Shown here: positions 44,671-58,080 of the stretch, one piece after another | How the letters are laid out: the number at the start of each line of letters is the position of its first letter | Position numbering within the stretch: the first letter of the stretch is position 1 | Assembly (NCBI GenBank): GCA_020055645.1 | Contig: CM034546.1 | Coordinates: 10,602,001-10,666,000, forward strand | DNA: 64,000 bases | Reading direction: 5' to 3' | From: Tomocerus qinae | Taxonomy: Eukaryota; Arthropoda; Collembola; Entomobryomorpha; Tomoceridae | Made by a program: the position numbers and the translations under genes | The notes under the pieces: generated by a model | What the model was told of the DNA's origin: nothing | What the model saw: only the letters and a program-made list of their open reading frames with translations | Databases searched by the model: none

Positions 44671-46781
44671 TTACACTACAGATGAGTTCTTCCATTGACT
44701 CAATTCCTGCCGAATATATTTCTCAATGTCATAAACTTCATTCTCATTTGAGAGAAGATGTCTTTGGATTCCAAAGCTAACAAAGAAATGGTTCTTGAAT
44801 TTAAGGACGTATACTGATAAAGCTGCAAAACCAAAAATTCATTAGAAATCATTAATACCCGAGATGATTATTTATTCCAAAAATTGTGTAACTGTATTAG
44901 CGGTATTTATTAATGATAAATGGTTGTGATAGATAGATTAATCCAGAGCGTACGTAAACTCATAACTTCAAGTTCAATTGTAAAGTAAGTTCCAATGACT
45001 CGACAGCCCAGACATATAACTTCGTCGGAAGGGGACTGCAAATGGAGTGGGACAGTTGACATAATCATGGTCAGAAAGTTCGATTCCTTATAATGGTACA
45101 TAGAATTAGCGGCTGGAAAGGACTCCAATATTGGTTTTACTATTAATGGTGTACCAATGAGCAAACTAGTTCGGACTCTTGCATGGAGTCTTTTTTCAAT
45201 AAGTTTCAACCCTTTTGGTTCACTGCTACAATCAGTCGGAATATCAAAAACAGTCGCAGACCTATAAAATGCAAAACAAACATTACAAATGCATATTTTT
45301 GGGACCGAGAAGTACCAAGTGTTCATATCCATACGAGCGATAACCAAGATATCTGAATTTTGATAGAAGCCTTAGACAAAAAATTGAAGGTGTGCCTCAT
45401 CTAAGCTGCAGAGCTTAGAGTTTATAGGCGGCGATTCGACACGGTTTAATTACAGTAATACAATTTGTAATAAATTAGGAAATACGAGAAGGTTGTTATT
45501 CACTTTTTATATGAAATGGCACAGGTGAAGAACAAAAATTTTAACAAAAAATTTCAGTGATTAATTATTAATTAGTACTCTAAATTAAATACACTTACGA
45601 ATGCGTTGTGAGTTTATCAGGATGATTAGGCAAAGGAAGTGCAAAACAATTTCGAATACTTTTGGGGGTCTCCAACCCTTTTTCAGTCATCATTCTTCTG
45701 AATGCCCCAACACAGACAGAATGGAGCACAGCAGTAACACTGACATGATTGTCCCGACTAATTTCTTTGACCAACGTAGTTTCAATTGGTGGAAGAGTGC
45801 AAAAAATAGTTTCTGAATAATCTTTACAATTATGCCATGAATTTTTATCTTGAAATTTGTCATAATTGTAAATTATATTAAATAGCATGCTCGTTAGTAG
45901 CAACCAGAAGTCAATAAAAGCTGAGACAATGATGATAATTTTCTGATGGATATTTCGTTTAGGCGCGGTTGACGAATCATTAGGACTACGAAATGATTTC
46001 AATTTTTGTTTCCCAAGAGCTTCCCAGAATAGCAAAAGTGTCGCGTAACCATCTGTTATAAAATCAAAATATTTATATTAAATGCCAACCTTATCACTCC
46101 GTTGTAAGGAGAGAGCCACAGATTCGGTAACAATGTAACACAAGTTTCACCTGCCAATGCGTGATGATATTTAAAAATAATCACAGAATATTCTTCGCCA
46201 TCTTCTTTACTGTCCAATTTGTAATTATTGACGATGAGTAACTCCCAAGGGCTCCTCTTTTTTGGAAATAACGGTTTCATGAATTCCTTGCGGATTTTAT
46301 CCAATTTTATCCTATCAATGACAGAATGCGAATCTGAATCTGTATAGAGTTTAATGTGATTTTTCAAATCAAAAGTCTTGTCCCGTTTGTAAAAACTGTA
46401 ACCTCTAAAATTTACAATGTAGCTTTGCAGTTCTGGAAATTTTAAATTGCCATTCGGTAATAATTTCTTCATGATTAAATTATCCCATTCGGTTAAAAAT
46501 TCTTGAAAATTCAATTTGCCGGAAAGAATCAATTTCACAGAGACGAAAGGGTCTCTTGCCGCGTAGACATTTCCTTTAGCAATGAAGTTGTCAATGCCAT
46601 CGAGACTCGTCGCTTCTGGTAGAGCACATTTAGCCCATAAAATTACAAACTTTCTGTAGAGATAATTAAAACTGCCACTAATTATATAAATAAGTATAAA
46701 AGAGATTAATAACGAAACTGTAAATAAAACTGCGACGGGGAATAGAATCACATTCTTAAAAATGATAATCATTTTTGCCAT
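44671..46781 (-). CDS. Wax-ester synthase/DGAT-family O-acyltransferase
   Basis: Catalyses, by family, transfer of acyl-CoA to a fatty alcohol or diacylglycerol, probably at the ER membrane. Modelled as four exons, 46151-46781, 45599-46052, 44954-45261 and 44671-44822, with GT-AG introns and one continuous frame (1545 nt, 514 residues). Two N-terminal hydrophobic helices lie at about 8-40. The catalytic HHALADG motif is created only by splicing exon 1 (HHALA plus G) to exon 2 (AT GGT), which supports the model. Exon 2 carries KEISRDNHVSVTAVLHSVCVG, typical of the family. Exon 3 has LLIGTPLIVKPILESFPA and the Asn-Ser pattern of the C-terminal domain. Exon 4 ends in ELSQWKNSSVV. Such genes are expanded in springtails, plausibly for cuticular waxes (inference). 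Confidence 0.85.
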
Positions 46782-48861
46782 AATTTAAGATTATAACATT
46801 CACACCTGTTATTCCTGTTGCATGCAAATCCTATGTATTCTACAAATATATTGTAGCTTTACAATTCTTCAACACTATCAAAATTAAAGATTGCATGAGA
46901 TGAATATATAAAAAACGTGAGAGTAAAATAAGGATCAATCATCACGTAGACCTATTAACCTGTTGACATGCAACCAACAAATCTCTGCACACTCTGTAAC
47001 AAATAGAAAACAAAGGTTTCCTTTTTACGTTACTGGAATTAGAAAAGGAGAGACAAATAACGCTTATATTTTTCTCTACACAATAATTTTAATAATTTCG
47101 TAATTAAATAAATGTTGGCAATTTGTTTTTAAAATTTGCAATCTGCAAAATATTTTCTAGTTCAGAAAATAATTTACGGAAGTAGATTTTTATGTTGATA
47201 AAATAAATAATTCCGTAATATACGAAACAATGATTATAGCAAAACAACAAAAAAACCATCATTTTTTCTTCTCCGTGATAATACTTTTCGACGGTCCTGA
47301 ATGAATAAACTAAACAACAATAAATCCAAACTAGTACTTATCCATGCAATTACTTATACTCAGTTCTCATGAACACGGAATGCAGTTGTTTTTGCAACCA
47401 AGGAACAAGGTGCAGTTGCAGTTTGCAGGTTATAATTCAGTGTTGAAATCAAGTGAAATTTTATAGCACAGAAACAATACATTCACATTTCACAGGAACC
47501 ACTTAAGATAATCTCCTATTCCAATGAAAACATGATATGTAATTTAATGATAAGAATACTTACAAATCATGCAGATAAATATAAATAAAATGTGTAAGTA
47601 AGTTAATTTAATCATATTCGAATTCTAAATCATTGATGCAATGCGCATCTGATTAAATATAAACGTGGTCTGTTGACTTTTGCGATCGTTTTTTCCCACG
47701 TGAAACGTTATCACTGTAAAATTAGCCTCATTTGATAATAAATTGCTACAAATACGCAATTAATATGCAAAATTGGAAAAACCGAACAATGTAGTAATAA
47801 AGTGGGTATTATTGACCATTTGAAAATATCAGCCAGCATAATTGTTGGTGCGGTCAGAGTGTATAACGACATGGAAAGAAGTTCAAGTTTAATACACGAA
47901 CATTAAGGGGATGGATACTGAATAAATCTTTGATTGTTTTTAAGAATTATGCTGATTGTTAATTTAACGGAATTGGCAAACTAAAAGGGATAACTTATAT
48001 GTTAATTAAATTTGCATGTTAAATATTTTAAAAAAAGATTTGCAAAAATTTAAAAATAATTTTATAGGTTAAGCATTGTGTCAACTAGGTAAGAGTAGTG
48101 CTTGCACTAATATTATGGTCAGTTGTAATCATAGTGACCAGTGTGAATTAATATTGTATTGATGTAGACACATTAATAAATCTGAATTTTTTCGGTCTGG
48201 AGAGAAACAATAATATTTCTGAGAGATCGACAATGAAAAGTTTTTATTTAGGAAATTATTTCATTTGATTTTTAAAACAGGATTAGGAGTAAAAAGTAAT
48301 TACTTCAGTAAGCTTTTTTTACAATGTAAGTTAGGGCAAATAAATTACACTACAAACATATCCGTAATAAACCGATAATATTGTAAGAATTTTGCTAATT
48401 ACATTATAAACACGTTTCAGCCTCAATGATAACTGTGCAGGATAAATATTTCATTACAGTACACTGGGAAGGTCATGTTACAACGTATAATCAGCCATTA
48501 TTGATGTACAATCATCTACAGTACCTTAATAATATTAAAACCAATAGTAATTAGTACTATCAATTAAATAAAAAATTCCAAACATAATACAGTAGAAAGC
48601 CTGGATAAAACTGAAATAAGTTAATGCCTTTAGTTAAGTTACAAGAAGCATAATAATTATTTTATCAGTTGCAATATAACCTTGAACATCTCAAGACCAG
48701 AATTGTTCAGCATTGAAAAATTTGATGACGATGATTGCTGACACGCATAATTAAATAATTGCCATATTCTCGTTTCACATATCAGTTAACTGCTAATGGA
48801 ATAAGTGTAGAATAATCACTGATATGAATACTTAAGGAAAGAAAAATTTGTTGTTATCTGG
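46782..48861. other. Intergenic, no gene seen
   Basis: About 2 kb of AT-rich DNA between the acyltransferase 5' end and the DNA transposon. The promoter of the acyltransferase is expected within the first few hundred bases. No open frame, RNA gene or repeat stood out. Confidence 0.5.
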
Positions 48862-49551
48862 TGCAGACAGGAATTATTAGAGATGCGAAAACGAAAAAAA
48901 ACATGTAACTCTAGAGTAAAATCATTTAGGTATTCTAATAGCTTATGACATTACAAAAAAACAGTTTGAAGGAATAAATTGATTTCCGCCCCCTTCAGGG
49001 GCAGGGGGTTTTTAGAGATAAGTTTTTTCAGAATTTTTTAAAAAATAACTACTGAACCGATTTGAATGATACTTTTACCAAAGTTTAAGTAACAACTTTG
49101 TCCAGACTTATTTTTAAAATTATTTCGAAATTTTGACTTTTACTGTTTCAAAAACGCATATGAAATTTTGAAAATGTGTTTTCATGAAAACAAAAGGCTT
49201 TTAAAAAAATTCTGCCGGACTCAAATCAAAGAAGATCTTTAATGTCGACATCGTAGGATACAAGTTTAGCTACCACCTGTCACCCCTAATGGGGGTCAAA
49301 GGTCAAAAAACTCAAGTTGGTAAAAAAGCATCATGTGACGTATCAATCGAAAGGTAAAGATTTGAGCAGTCATAAAACGATATTTATTTAATCTTAAAAT
49401 GACCTCCGAGGGGTGTCAAAGGTCAACCATAGATATTTGTTCAAATATTATGGTGTGATATATCCATCGAAAGGTAATGACTTGGAAAGTCATAAAATGG
49501 TCTTTATTGTTTCATAAAATGACCTCCGGGAGTAGGCAAAGGTCAAACATG
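48862..49551 (+). repeat. Left terminal inverted repeat of DNA transposon
   Basis: 690 bp, matched by the reverse complement of 54438-55127. It contains CCCCTTCAGGGGCAGGGGG. Toward its inner end are three diverged units of about 110 bp, each with AATGACCTCC or an AATGGGGG-like block, AAAGGTCAA and ATCGAAAGGTAA. These are good candidates for repeated transposase-binding sites. Confidence 0.9.
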
Positions 49552-50257
49552 CATTTTTATGGTCTGGTTACGTGCAGAACCATGGCAGTAAATGCTTGCG
49601 CGGATAATTGTATACAATTTATGGCTGAAGGTCAACCGACATCTCGTGATATTGACTACTAAACCCAACTGTTGATAGCATTCAAAATCACTCCAAACAC
49701 GTTTTCCTTATGCGGCTTGACTGCTCATTATGAGGCTCAATGTGGTTAAAGAAAAGTATGCAACTTTAAGTGAAGGAGTCATCAAGTGAAAGTTGAGTTA
49801 AAGTCTTACAACGAGTCAACATTGGAATTAAACAGTTGGCTCTCAGCAATAAAAAAATTAAATTACCAAATCAACTGATATATAAAACACAATTTCCCCG
49901 AATGGTAATTAAGATTATTGGAATGCCAGTAGATTTAGATATGACTCAAAACCGATTGTTGGTAATAAAATATCACTGAAGATATTTACAATATACTCTC
50001 AACTATTAATTTTTAACATTTTCACTGTTGACGGTTGTTGTTGCTTATGTTTTAATAAAACTATAATAAAAGCAATTTTAAAATGGTAGTGTAGCAATTT
50101 TATTAACATATTATTCCACCCATATTTCTACAATTATGCATCCACTGTCAATTTTGTCCCCATGTTACAATACATAATTTTTTAAACGATCATATTTTAT
50201 CTATTTATTTTGCAGTCTGGAAACAATTATATGCAACAGTGGCATAACAAAATAACA

Positions 50258-53200
50258 TCAAACAAACGTTCCATCCCGTAGGCCAGCATTAAAAATACGA
50301 ATCATGTTATCGTACTCCGCGTCAGACAACTTAGAGAACCTACCACTAGCAGTTGTATTTGTTGGAGCACTCACTATGCAAATAACATTAACACGAGGGA
50401 TTGTATCAATAGTTTCGATGGTAGGCCATCGAAAACTGTTGGCTCGGCTTGCTCTTTTCATAAACTGAATTCGAACATCGTCATTTGTCAATGATAGTAC
50501 GAGTCCAATCTGACAAGCTCTATTCTCTACAACTGCTACGTAAACTCCTACTTTTATAGAAATTATTTCTTTGGTTCCTGTCTCATCTTGGTATGTAAAC
50601 TTTTTACAATTATGGGCAGCCGAAAAGATTTTCATTTCTAACACTCCAGATTTTGGATAAAATGCATGAAATTGACGAATTCCGGGTATTTTCTTTGCAT
50701 TATCTCTTCTCTCTACATTTGCTGTTTCAAACTGTCGAACTGTCTGATCAGAAACGTGTATAAAAGTTAGTTTCTCAGACTGTAACCTTTGGCAACAAAA
50801 CTCATACATTTCCTGTGAGTTTTGTATTACTTTATGTGGCAACAAACTTTCACGACGGGTGCTGCATTTTACCACAGCAGACATAGCATCACATGTGGAT
50901 TTTCCATGACATGTTGCTGTAAAGTGCCACTCTGTTGCGATACCGAAATCCTCGGAATGTTTCATTAAATTGTAAATATTGAATCTGTTTTTATATTGTG
51001 CAGAAGTACCATCTGTTACATAATATAATTTTTTCAAAAACGGTAAATCTTGCATCAATCTAGCTATCATTTCTACATTGAACACATGAAATGATGATGC
51101 GTCGTGTGACAAGCAGTCACTTATTACGAAATACGTTTTGTAATTTATCTCTTTGGTGGTTTTATCATACCAATGGATCACAAATGGGTGTATAGTCGCT
51201 TGTTGGTGTGACCAATGAAAACCGGCTACGGCATCCTGTATTAGAAATGTATAGTTTTGACCAAAGTCAGCTTGTATAACAGCACTTTGTTCTAGCTTGA
51301 TATTTTCTGTTTTTAAACGCTTTATAAAGTCCATTTGCTTTTTCATTATGTAATGATGCCTAGTAATTATTGGGAAATAGGATTTAAAACGAATGGAAAA
51401 GCTTTCGATATCCTCAGTTATTTTATCAAACGTTGTTCTATCGACTTGAGCCCATTGATAAAATTCAATCTCATCGTCATCAATTTCTTCTAATGCTGTA
51501 TCTAACACTGATTCGTTAGGACATAAGTCACAAAACCCTAAATAGCAATCGGTGCTAGCCGAGTTGCAAATTGCTGTTTTAATGAATTCGCCCACTTTTT
51601 TATCCGTGCCAATAGCTCGAAGCATTAGATCAAAATTCTCGTGGTATATGCAAGTGCACGTATTGTGGAAACCACGATGGTTGGGCCAAACACATTCCTT
51701 AGGACGTAATAGTCTAAAGGATGAAATCGACATATTATCATTATTGAATTTCTCTAAATATTGATGATATACGTCTTTGAGAGGGAAAAGTATTTCACGC
51801 CTGGCAACGATTACTTTTTCAGAGGTTAATAGATCTTTTACAGTCCTTGTTCTTTGAGATGAAGGATTAACCCTGCTTATTTCATCTGTATAATAAAAAT
51901 CCTTCACCCGTTGCTTAATATCTTCACATAATCCCATGCGACCCCTATACATACTTCCATAGCTGTATGGACCTTTAGTTTTCTTTAAAGCAGATGCCTG
52001 TCTGGCTTCATAACTTGTGCAACGAAATAAGTGTTGCATATCTTTTATAGTCAAAGTGCGGGGTGAACAAGTCAAAATTTGCATTCTATCCTTTCTACCT
52101 GAAACATCTAAAAACTTTTGCGGCAAATGCTTTAGCAACCAACCACAGTCTTGGCAATTTTTCCTCCTTTGTGGAGTTTCTATAACGCCAACTTTGGATA
52201 CTGTACATAATTTCTGCTTTACATCCGCTTTCGCTGATTCATAAAATTTTTCTAGTCGTTTTTTCTTGTAAGTATCGGTTTTGCTAACCTTTTTCTGTGA
52301 GGTAGGTAATGATTTGTTAATATCAGCTATATAAACTGAACTTGATATTGAATCTAATGATTCTGCAGTTCCTGCACTTTCGGCACTTGACGACTCAGTC
52401 ACTTCCAGAGTTGGTGTAGCTATTACAGCTGGCGGGAGAGATGCTGAAGAACTTGTAGTTTTCGGAAGATTTTCTGATGTTCTGACCGCTAGTGAATCTA
52501 TTACTTCTAAATAAGGATAAAGCCGCGAACCGTGCAGATATATTTCTTTTTCTGTGTAATTAAAAAATGCATACGAATTTGCATTAAATTGCGCTGTATA
52601 AAATGTGCAAATATCCTAAGTTTTTAAAGTGTAAAAACGAAAGTTGAAATTCATGTTTCCTTTCGTCTGGTTGTTGATATCCTATGTCATTACCTTGATC
52701 CTCACTCTGTTTATCTAATTCCATGTCGCTTTGTACTTGGGGTCCTTTAGAAATACTTTCATCTTCGCTACTCGTATTGGAATCATGATCTGAAATTATT
52801 ATAAGTTACATTTAAGGCCAACCAAATTAAAAAATAATTAAAATTCAACCATTAAGTCTTTTTTCTAGTCAACGGCTATTAAAAGATGTGAAAAACCCCT
52901 GAAAGTGATTTATATGTGTAATATTCATAAACTACATTTGTCAAGTATTACATTTATTACCTTTTGAAGTACTTGGTACATCCGTTGATTTAGATGTACG
53001 CCTCTTTTTTCCAAAATTTTTAATCTTTTGGGCCATAACAGATAGCTTTTGTTTGGATTTTGAGGCCGCAATTTTCGATAAAATGTATAAACGACATTCT
53101 TGGCACAAAAAGCTGCCTACTGGGAGAACAAAAGACGGTAGATATAGTTTGCACTCATCAATGTATTTCATAGTGACGTCGTAACCATATTTGGTTTTAG

Positions 53201-53258
53201 GATTCGTGTGCTGAGGCGTGAATTCTGGATTGCAACAAGGGCCTTTTTTTCTGCCCAT
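50258..53258 (-). CDS. Transposase of the long-TIR DNA transposon
   Basis: Three exons, 52961-53258, 52694-52789 and 50258-52506, joined by GT-AG introns into one open frame of 2643 nt (880 residues). Exon 1 has a zinc-binding-like region (CCNPEF, CKLYLPSF, FLCQECRLYI) and a basic stretch. Exon 2 is acidic (NTSSEDESIS). Exon 3 has a Ser/Thr-rich linker, a CQDCGWLL motif and a helical DNA-binding-like part. A nuclease-like core follows with candidate acidic residues in QADFGQNYTF, YVTDGTSAQYKN and HGKSTCDAMSAVVK. I read these as a DDD-type RNase H-fold triad. This SDG-QYKN/HGK-CD pattern recurs in many uncharacterised invertebrate proteins. No stop or frameshift is visible, so the element may be autonomous. 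Confidence 0.75.
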
Positions 53259-54437
53259 GTTAAGTTTTCTATTAATTATAACTAAATTTATTTTAAATAA
53301 TAACTAATTAATGAATTGAATAATGAAATTTTAATTGTTTCTCAAAAATCTAAAATTAATGTTTAGAGACTTTTCCAACTGACCACTTCTACTATATTGA
53401 GTCACATAATGCGTATTCAAGTCACATGAGAAGAATGTGTGTGGAGCGCAACTGACTGATTTTGAATGCTACTATCTTCTATGCAAGTGGGCTGACAGCT
53501 CTGAATATGCTAGTGTACCTCATTCTTCGTTTTGAAGCTATCAAGTTCAGTTGATAATAACTCGGAAACTAATACAAGTAGGGATCTGAAATTAGCACCA
53601 CTAAAAAACTTAAATTGTCAGCTTTTTGATGATGTATCACATTACTAAGGTTGTCATAAATTGTGAAGATATAACTACTCAAACTGCGGTATCGAAATTC
53701 AGAATATGAGTTTTTCTTCCAGTTTTCTGAATTTCAATAAAATGGCAACTACATTTTAAAAATTACAGAAAAGAATGAATTATTCAACTTCCATTAATTT
53801 AGGCATAGAAATCAGGAATTGTCAACGTTTCAAATGACTTAAAAGAAAAAAGTTATCGTCCATGTTATTCGCCCGTATTTGGCCCCACACACGCCCATGT
53901 ACGTTCTTGGCTTTTTTCTCATGATAATAATCATGGGCCACGGGTTCGGTATAGTTTGAGTAGTTATATCTTTCGGTTGCAACTTGATCCAGCCAAATGG
54001 TTTGCAGGATAGTGTAGTTGGACATGCATGTAGTTGGAAAAAATTCTATGGAAAACTGCCCGTTTTCAAACATTTTGTTTAAAAAAGTTCAAAAACGGGT
54101 AAAATGAAAATTTTGACCTCAACATTATATGACAACCCTATGCGTGTGATACATCAACGAAAAGCTGATATTTCAAGTTTTTGGTGGAGCTAATTTATTA
54201 ATATTACGTGTATTAGTTGCCAAGTTATTAGCAGCTGACCTTGATATCTTCAAAACTAAGAATGAGGCACCCGACCACATTCATAGATGTCAGGCAGCAG
54301 TGCTATGGTTCATTTGGTTTAGTAGAGTTCCCCCTAACATTATGAGTTTTCAAGTCATTACTTTTGATGAATTTTTGATAAATATGCAATATCTTTTGAT
54401 TGATAGTACGTCTAATTACTTTACTGAAAGAGAAATC
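53259..54437. other. 5' non-coding region inside the DNA transposon
   Basis: Sequence between the transposase start and the right TIR. A minus-strand frame of 83 codons (53822-54073) has unusual, non-simple composition but no recognised domain, and I do not call it. The promoter of the transposase should lie here. Confidence 0.4.
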
Positions 54438-55127
54438 CATGTTTGACCTTTGCCTACTCCCGGAGGTCATTTTATGAAACAATAAAGACCATTTTATGAC
54501 TTTCCAAGTCATTACCTTTCGATGGATATATCACACCATAATATTTGAACAAATATCTATGGTTGACCTTTGACACCCCTCGGAGGTCATTTTAAGATTA
54601 AATAAATATCGTTTTATGACTGCTCAAATCTTTACCTTTCGATTGATACGTCACATGATGCTTTTTTACCAACTTGAGTTTTTTGACCTTTGACCCCCAT
54701 TAGGGGTGACAGGTGGTAGCTAAACTTGTATCCTACGATGTCGACATTAAAGATCTTCTTTGATTTGAGTCCGGCAGAATTTTTTTAAAAGCCTTTTGTT
54801 TTCATGAAAACACATTTTCAAAATTTCATATGCGTTTTTGAAACAGTAAAAGTCAAAATTTCGAAATAATTTTAAAAATAAGTCTGGACAAAGTTGTTAC
54901 TTAAACTTTGGTAAAAGTATCATTCAAATCGGTTCAGTAGTTATTTTTTAAAAAATTCTGAAAAAACTTATCTCTAAAAACCCCCTGCCCCTGAAGGGGG
55001 CGGAAATCAATTTATTCCTTCAAACTGTTTTTTTGTAATGTCATAAGCTATTAGAATACCTAAATGATTTTACTCTAGAGTTACATGTTTTTTTTCGTTT
55101 TCGCATCTCTAATAATTCCTGTCTGCA
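54438..55127 (-). repeat. Right terminal inverted repeat of DNA transposon
   Basis: 690 bp, the reverse complement of 48862-49551 with hardly any differences seen by eye. It carries the same three internal units. The near-identity of the arms argues for a young insertion or recent gene conversion between the ends. Confidence 0.9.
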
Positions 55128-55639
55128 TCGAAACTTCCTACAAGTTTAACTTCTCTAAAAGTCAATGTAAGAATTTATGCAACAATGCGCACACCAACCA
55201 TAATATAATTGCAATAGGTACAATAGGCGTCAGATAATTATAGTAATAAAATGACGCAGTTCATAAATTCGACAATAAATATTGAATTTCCGCAACAAAC
55301 GGCTAATGAGCGTAATATGTCGCTCAAAAAAGATAGTCCAGGAAAGCCACACCAATTCTACGTTTGAATACTCCTAGTTTTTTAAATCTATAAACTAGTG
55401 AAATAGTATTTATGATATCATTTTGTTGTAAGCCATCGTAGCTTTGGAAAATTGCTCTTGAAATTGTACCTATCAAAAAATAATCTAAAATAAAGAAAAT
55501 GCAATATTGTTCCATTGTTAGTGTTTTGATTTGTTTAAATTTATTTCTCCAAGCTGCCAATGCATTAAGAAACGATTTAAGAAGTAAGTCTTACAATTAG
55601 TTTTCCTATTGATTTTAGTTTGAAGAAAATAATATTTTT
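55128..55639. other. Spacer between two mobile elements
   Basis: No recognised gene. A minus-strand frame at 55324-55560 (about 78 codons) encodes a helix-prone stretch with SLVYRFKKLGVF, unassigned. Confidence 0.35.
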
Positions 55640-58080
55640 GTTTGTTTTAGTTACCGGAGGAGTATGTCAAACTCCAAACAGCTATTGGTAGTAGTCGATC
55701 ATTTCACTAAATGGGTCGAACTTTTTCCTTTAGTTGACGCTAGAACTAGCAAAGTCATGGACGTATTACAGCAACAAATTTTTTCTCGTTTCGGTGCACC
55801 AAACGCTCTGTTGTCTGATAATGCCACAAATTTTCGTTCCAAAGACTTAGATAATATGTGCAAAGATTGGGGAATAAAACATAAGTACACTACTACTTAT
55901 CATCCGCAGAGTAATATAGTAGAGCGAGTCAATCGTAATATTAGGGCAATTCTTTCATCATATATTAGCAAGCAGCATAACAAATGGGATGAAAACCTTA
56001 ATATGGTGGCGTTAGCTTTACGTACTGCAATTAGTGATACAACAGGTTTTTCACCGGCTATGCTTACATTTGGTCGCGAGCTTAAACTGCCTATCGATCA
56101 TTGGTTAGAAGATGATTGCGAGGAAGTCATAGAGTCACGTGTTGTATATAAAAATGAATTAATTTCTAGGTTAAAACGTGTCTATGACGTAGCCGTGTCT
56201 AACATGACAAAAGCACAAGCTAGTCAAGCTGTTCATTATAATAAAAAGCATAAACCTGTCTCATACAAGTTAGGTGATTTAGTTCTACTCAGAACCCACT
56301 ACTTGTCAAACAAAGATAAAAAATTTGTTAAGAAATTTGCGTTTAGATTTATCGGTCCTTATCGAGTAGCCAAAGTAGTCACTGATTTAACATATGAGTT
56401 AATTGACGTTTTCACTGGTGAAAATAGAGGAGTACACAACACCATGAATCTTAAACCATATTTTGATAGACCCAACAATGTTTACAATTTTTAAGGATAT
56501 TATTGTAAGTTGAGGAATTATATGTTCGGCCAAGGTCCATGTAACTCTGCAGAATTTCTACATACCTTGTCGCCCTTGTAAAATTAATTAAAGTTAATTA
56601 ATTATCATAATCACTAGTTTACTTCTAATTAAAATCCAGATGGATACTCCTATTAATTGGGAACAACAGAAGTTCGAACATTATCGTGATTTCTTCCACC
56701 GAGTTCGTACTCAAATGCTTGCAATTCCGTACTATGCACGACTACCAGCTCAACAATTTGAATTTGAAGCTACTCGTCGCACTTGCCTTGGGTTATGTCC
56801 GGAACTAGCGAAATATCTCCCACCAAACCCGAAGGACCATCCGACTTGTGGAGTTACTCTTCGCATTGCTTTGGATCCAGTTCTCTTCGATTGGGCTCTT
56901 GCTGTCGCTTTGAAAAATGATGTCGATTCGGAAACTAGTGGCCACATTTCTGAAGACAGATCATTTGAAATTCCAGCATCACAGAGTACACCGCCCGATC
57001 TAACAATCTAAATCGCAAATTCTCCGCAGGCGAAAGAAACTCCAAGGAACGTCTTAAAAGTTAAGCGTCTTCGAAAATCCAGGGATGGAAAAATTGTTCT
57101 AAATTGCTTCAAGTGCCATCTACCTGAGCATTTTCGTTTTGAGTGCCCGTACGATAAAGCTCCAAGATGTTGCTTCCGTCGCATGAAATGAAGACAAGAG
57201 CAAGCCAAATTGCAACGACAATAGATGTCGCTTTTTTCGGTGGGGGGCTATATAAGGTACAACCGTGTGTGGTTGTACTTATTTGTGTATAATCTGGAGC
57301 TGTCTATGCTAATGCGCATAGAGCAGCACCCAGAGCTAGTTTGTTTATTGTTGCATGCACAAAAGTACCGTTAGAATTGTAGTATGCACCTACCTAGCTA
57401 TAAGTACATTTATGTAACTAAAAACTATATGTTACCTACCTAATCCCTATGTCTTTTGTAAAAAAGTCCCGTTAATCCTAAAGTCCCTTTCTCTTAATTT
57501 TCCTAAAATAATATTTAGGAAAATTAAGGGACAATTAGATGCAAGCAGCATTCGGCCATAAGAGCCCATATATTAGTTTTTCTATTTTAATCCCTAAAAA
57601 TTAAATATTAATTAGGGACTTGCATCTTATTATTCGGGGTCAAAAGACAAAGGACCTCGAAGGGTATAAAAGCCTTCGAGCTCCTTTAGTCGGGATCAGA
57701 AGCTATCCAGTAAGTTGCTTGACAACTCTGAGGATCCGCTCTCTGTTGCCTGAAGTATCTTTCGATACTAGATCGGCTGTATTTGGAGATTGCTTTCGCC
57801 AATCGGATTGGGTTACCCCAATACTTATCATACGTGAAGTTGCACTAGCCAACTAGTCGTATGTCATTCTTTGATATATTTAAGTTTAGGTTTTAGTCGT
57901 TAAGTTAGTTAGTTAATTAGTATTTAGTTAGTAGTTAGTAATAATAGTAGCTAGAGTCATTGTATTATATTATTTGTCAAAGTTCTTCAACGAACAAATA
58001 ATATCCGTTCCTCTTGCTACACCCTGTAGTCTCATGTGTTTTGTGTACCTCTCATTCCTCACCTAACATGAAGCATATCT
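55640..58080 (+). mobile_element. Ty3/gypsy-type LTR retrotransposon fossil, partial
   Basis: 3' portion of an old LTR element on the plus strand. Parts seen are an integrase core and C-terminal region (about 55664-56494), a downstream open region beginning at 56640 followed by a CCHC zinc-knuckle-like stretch, and a purine-rich tract near 57239. The LTR-like terminal region runs about 57250-58080, with its end uncertain. The 5' part is not present in the window, so the copy is broken. Confidence 0.7.

Larger units (their letters stand above)
48862..55127 (-). mobile_element. DNA transposon with 690-bp TIRs, apparently whole
   Basis: 6266-bp element whose two 690-bp ends are near-perfect inverted repeats, enclosing an intact spliced transposase gene on the minus strand. 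The outermost shared bases are TGCA. This could be a palindromic 4-base target duplication around GACAGGAATTA...TAATTCCTGTC, or part of the TIR. The DDD-like transposase, long TIRs and possible 4-bp duplication are most reminiscent of the Sola group. That assignment is inference without a database search. Confidence 0.85.

Noticed and set aside
53822-54073. Minus-strand frame of 83 codons inside the DNA transposon
   Set aside because: No recognised domain and no clear splice link to the transposase exons.
49477-54512. Frames beginning MTWKVIKWSLLF in both TIRs
   Set aside because: Identical because the TIRs are inverted copies; no sign of coding.
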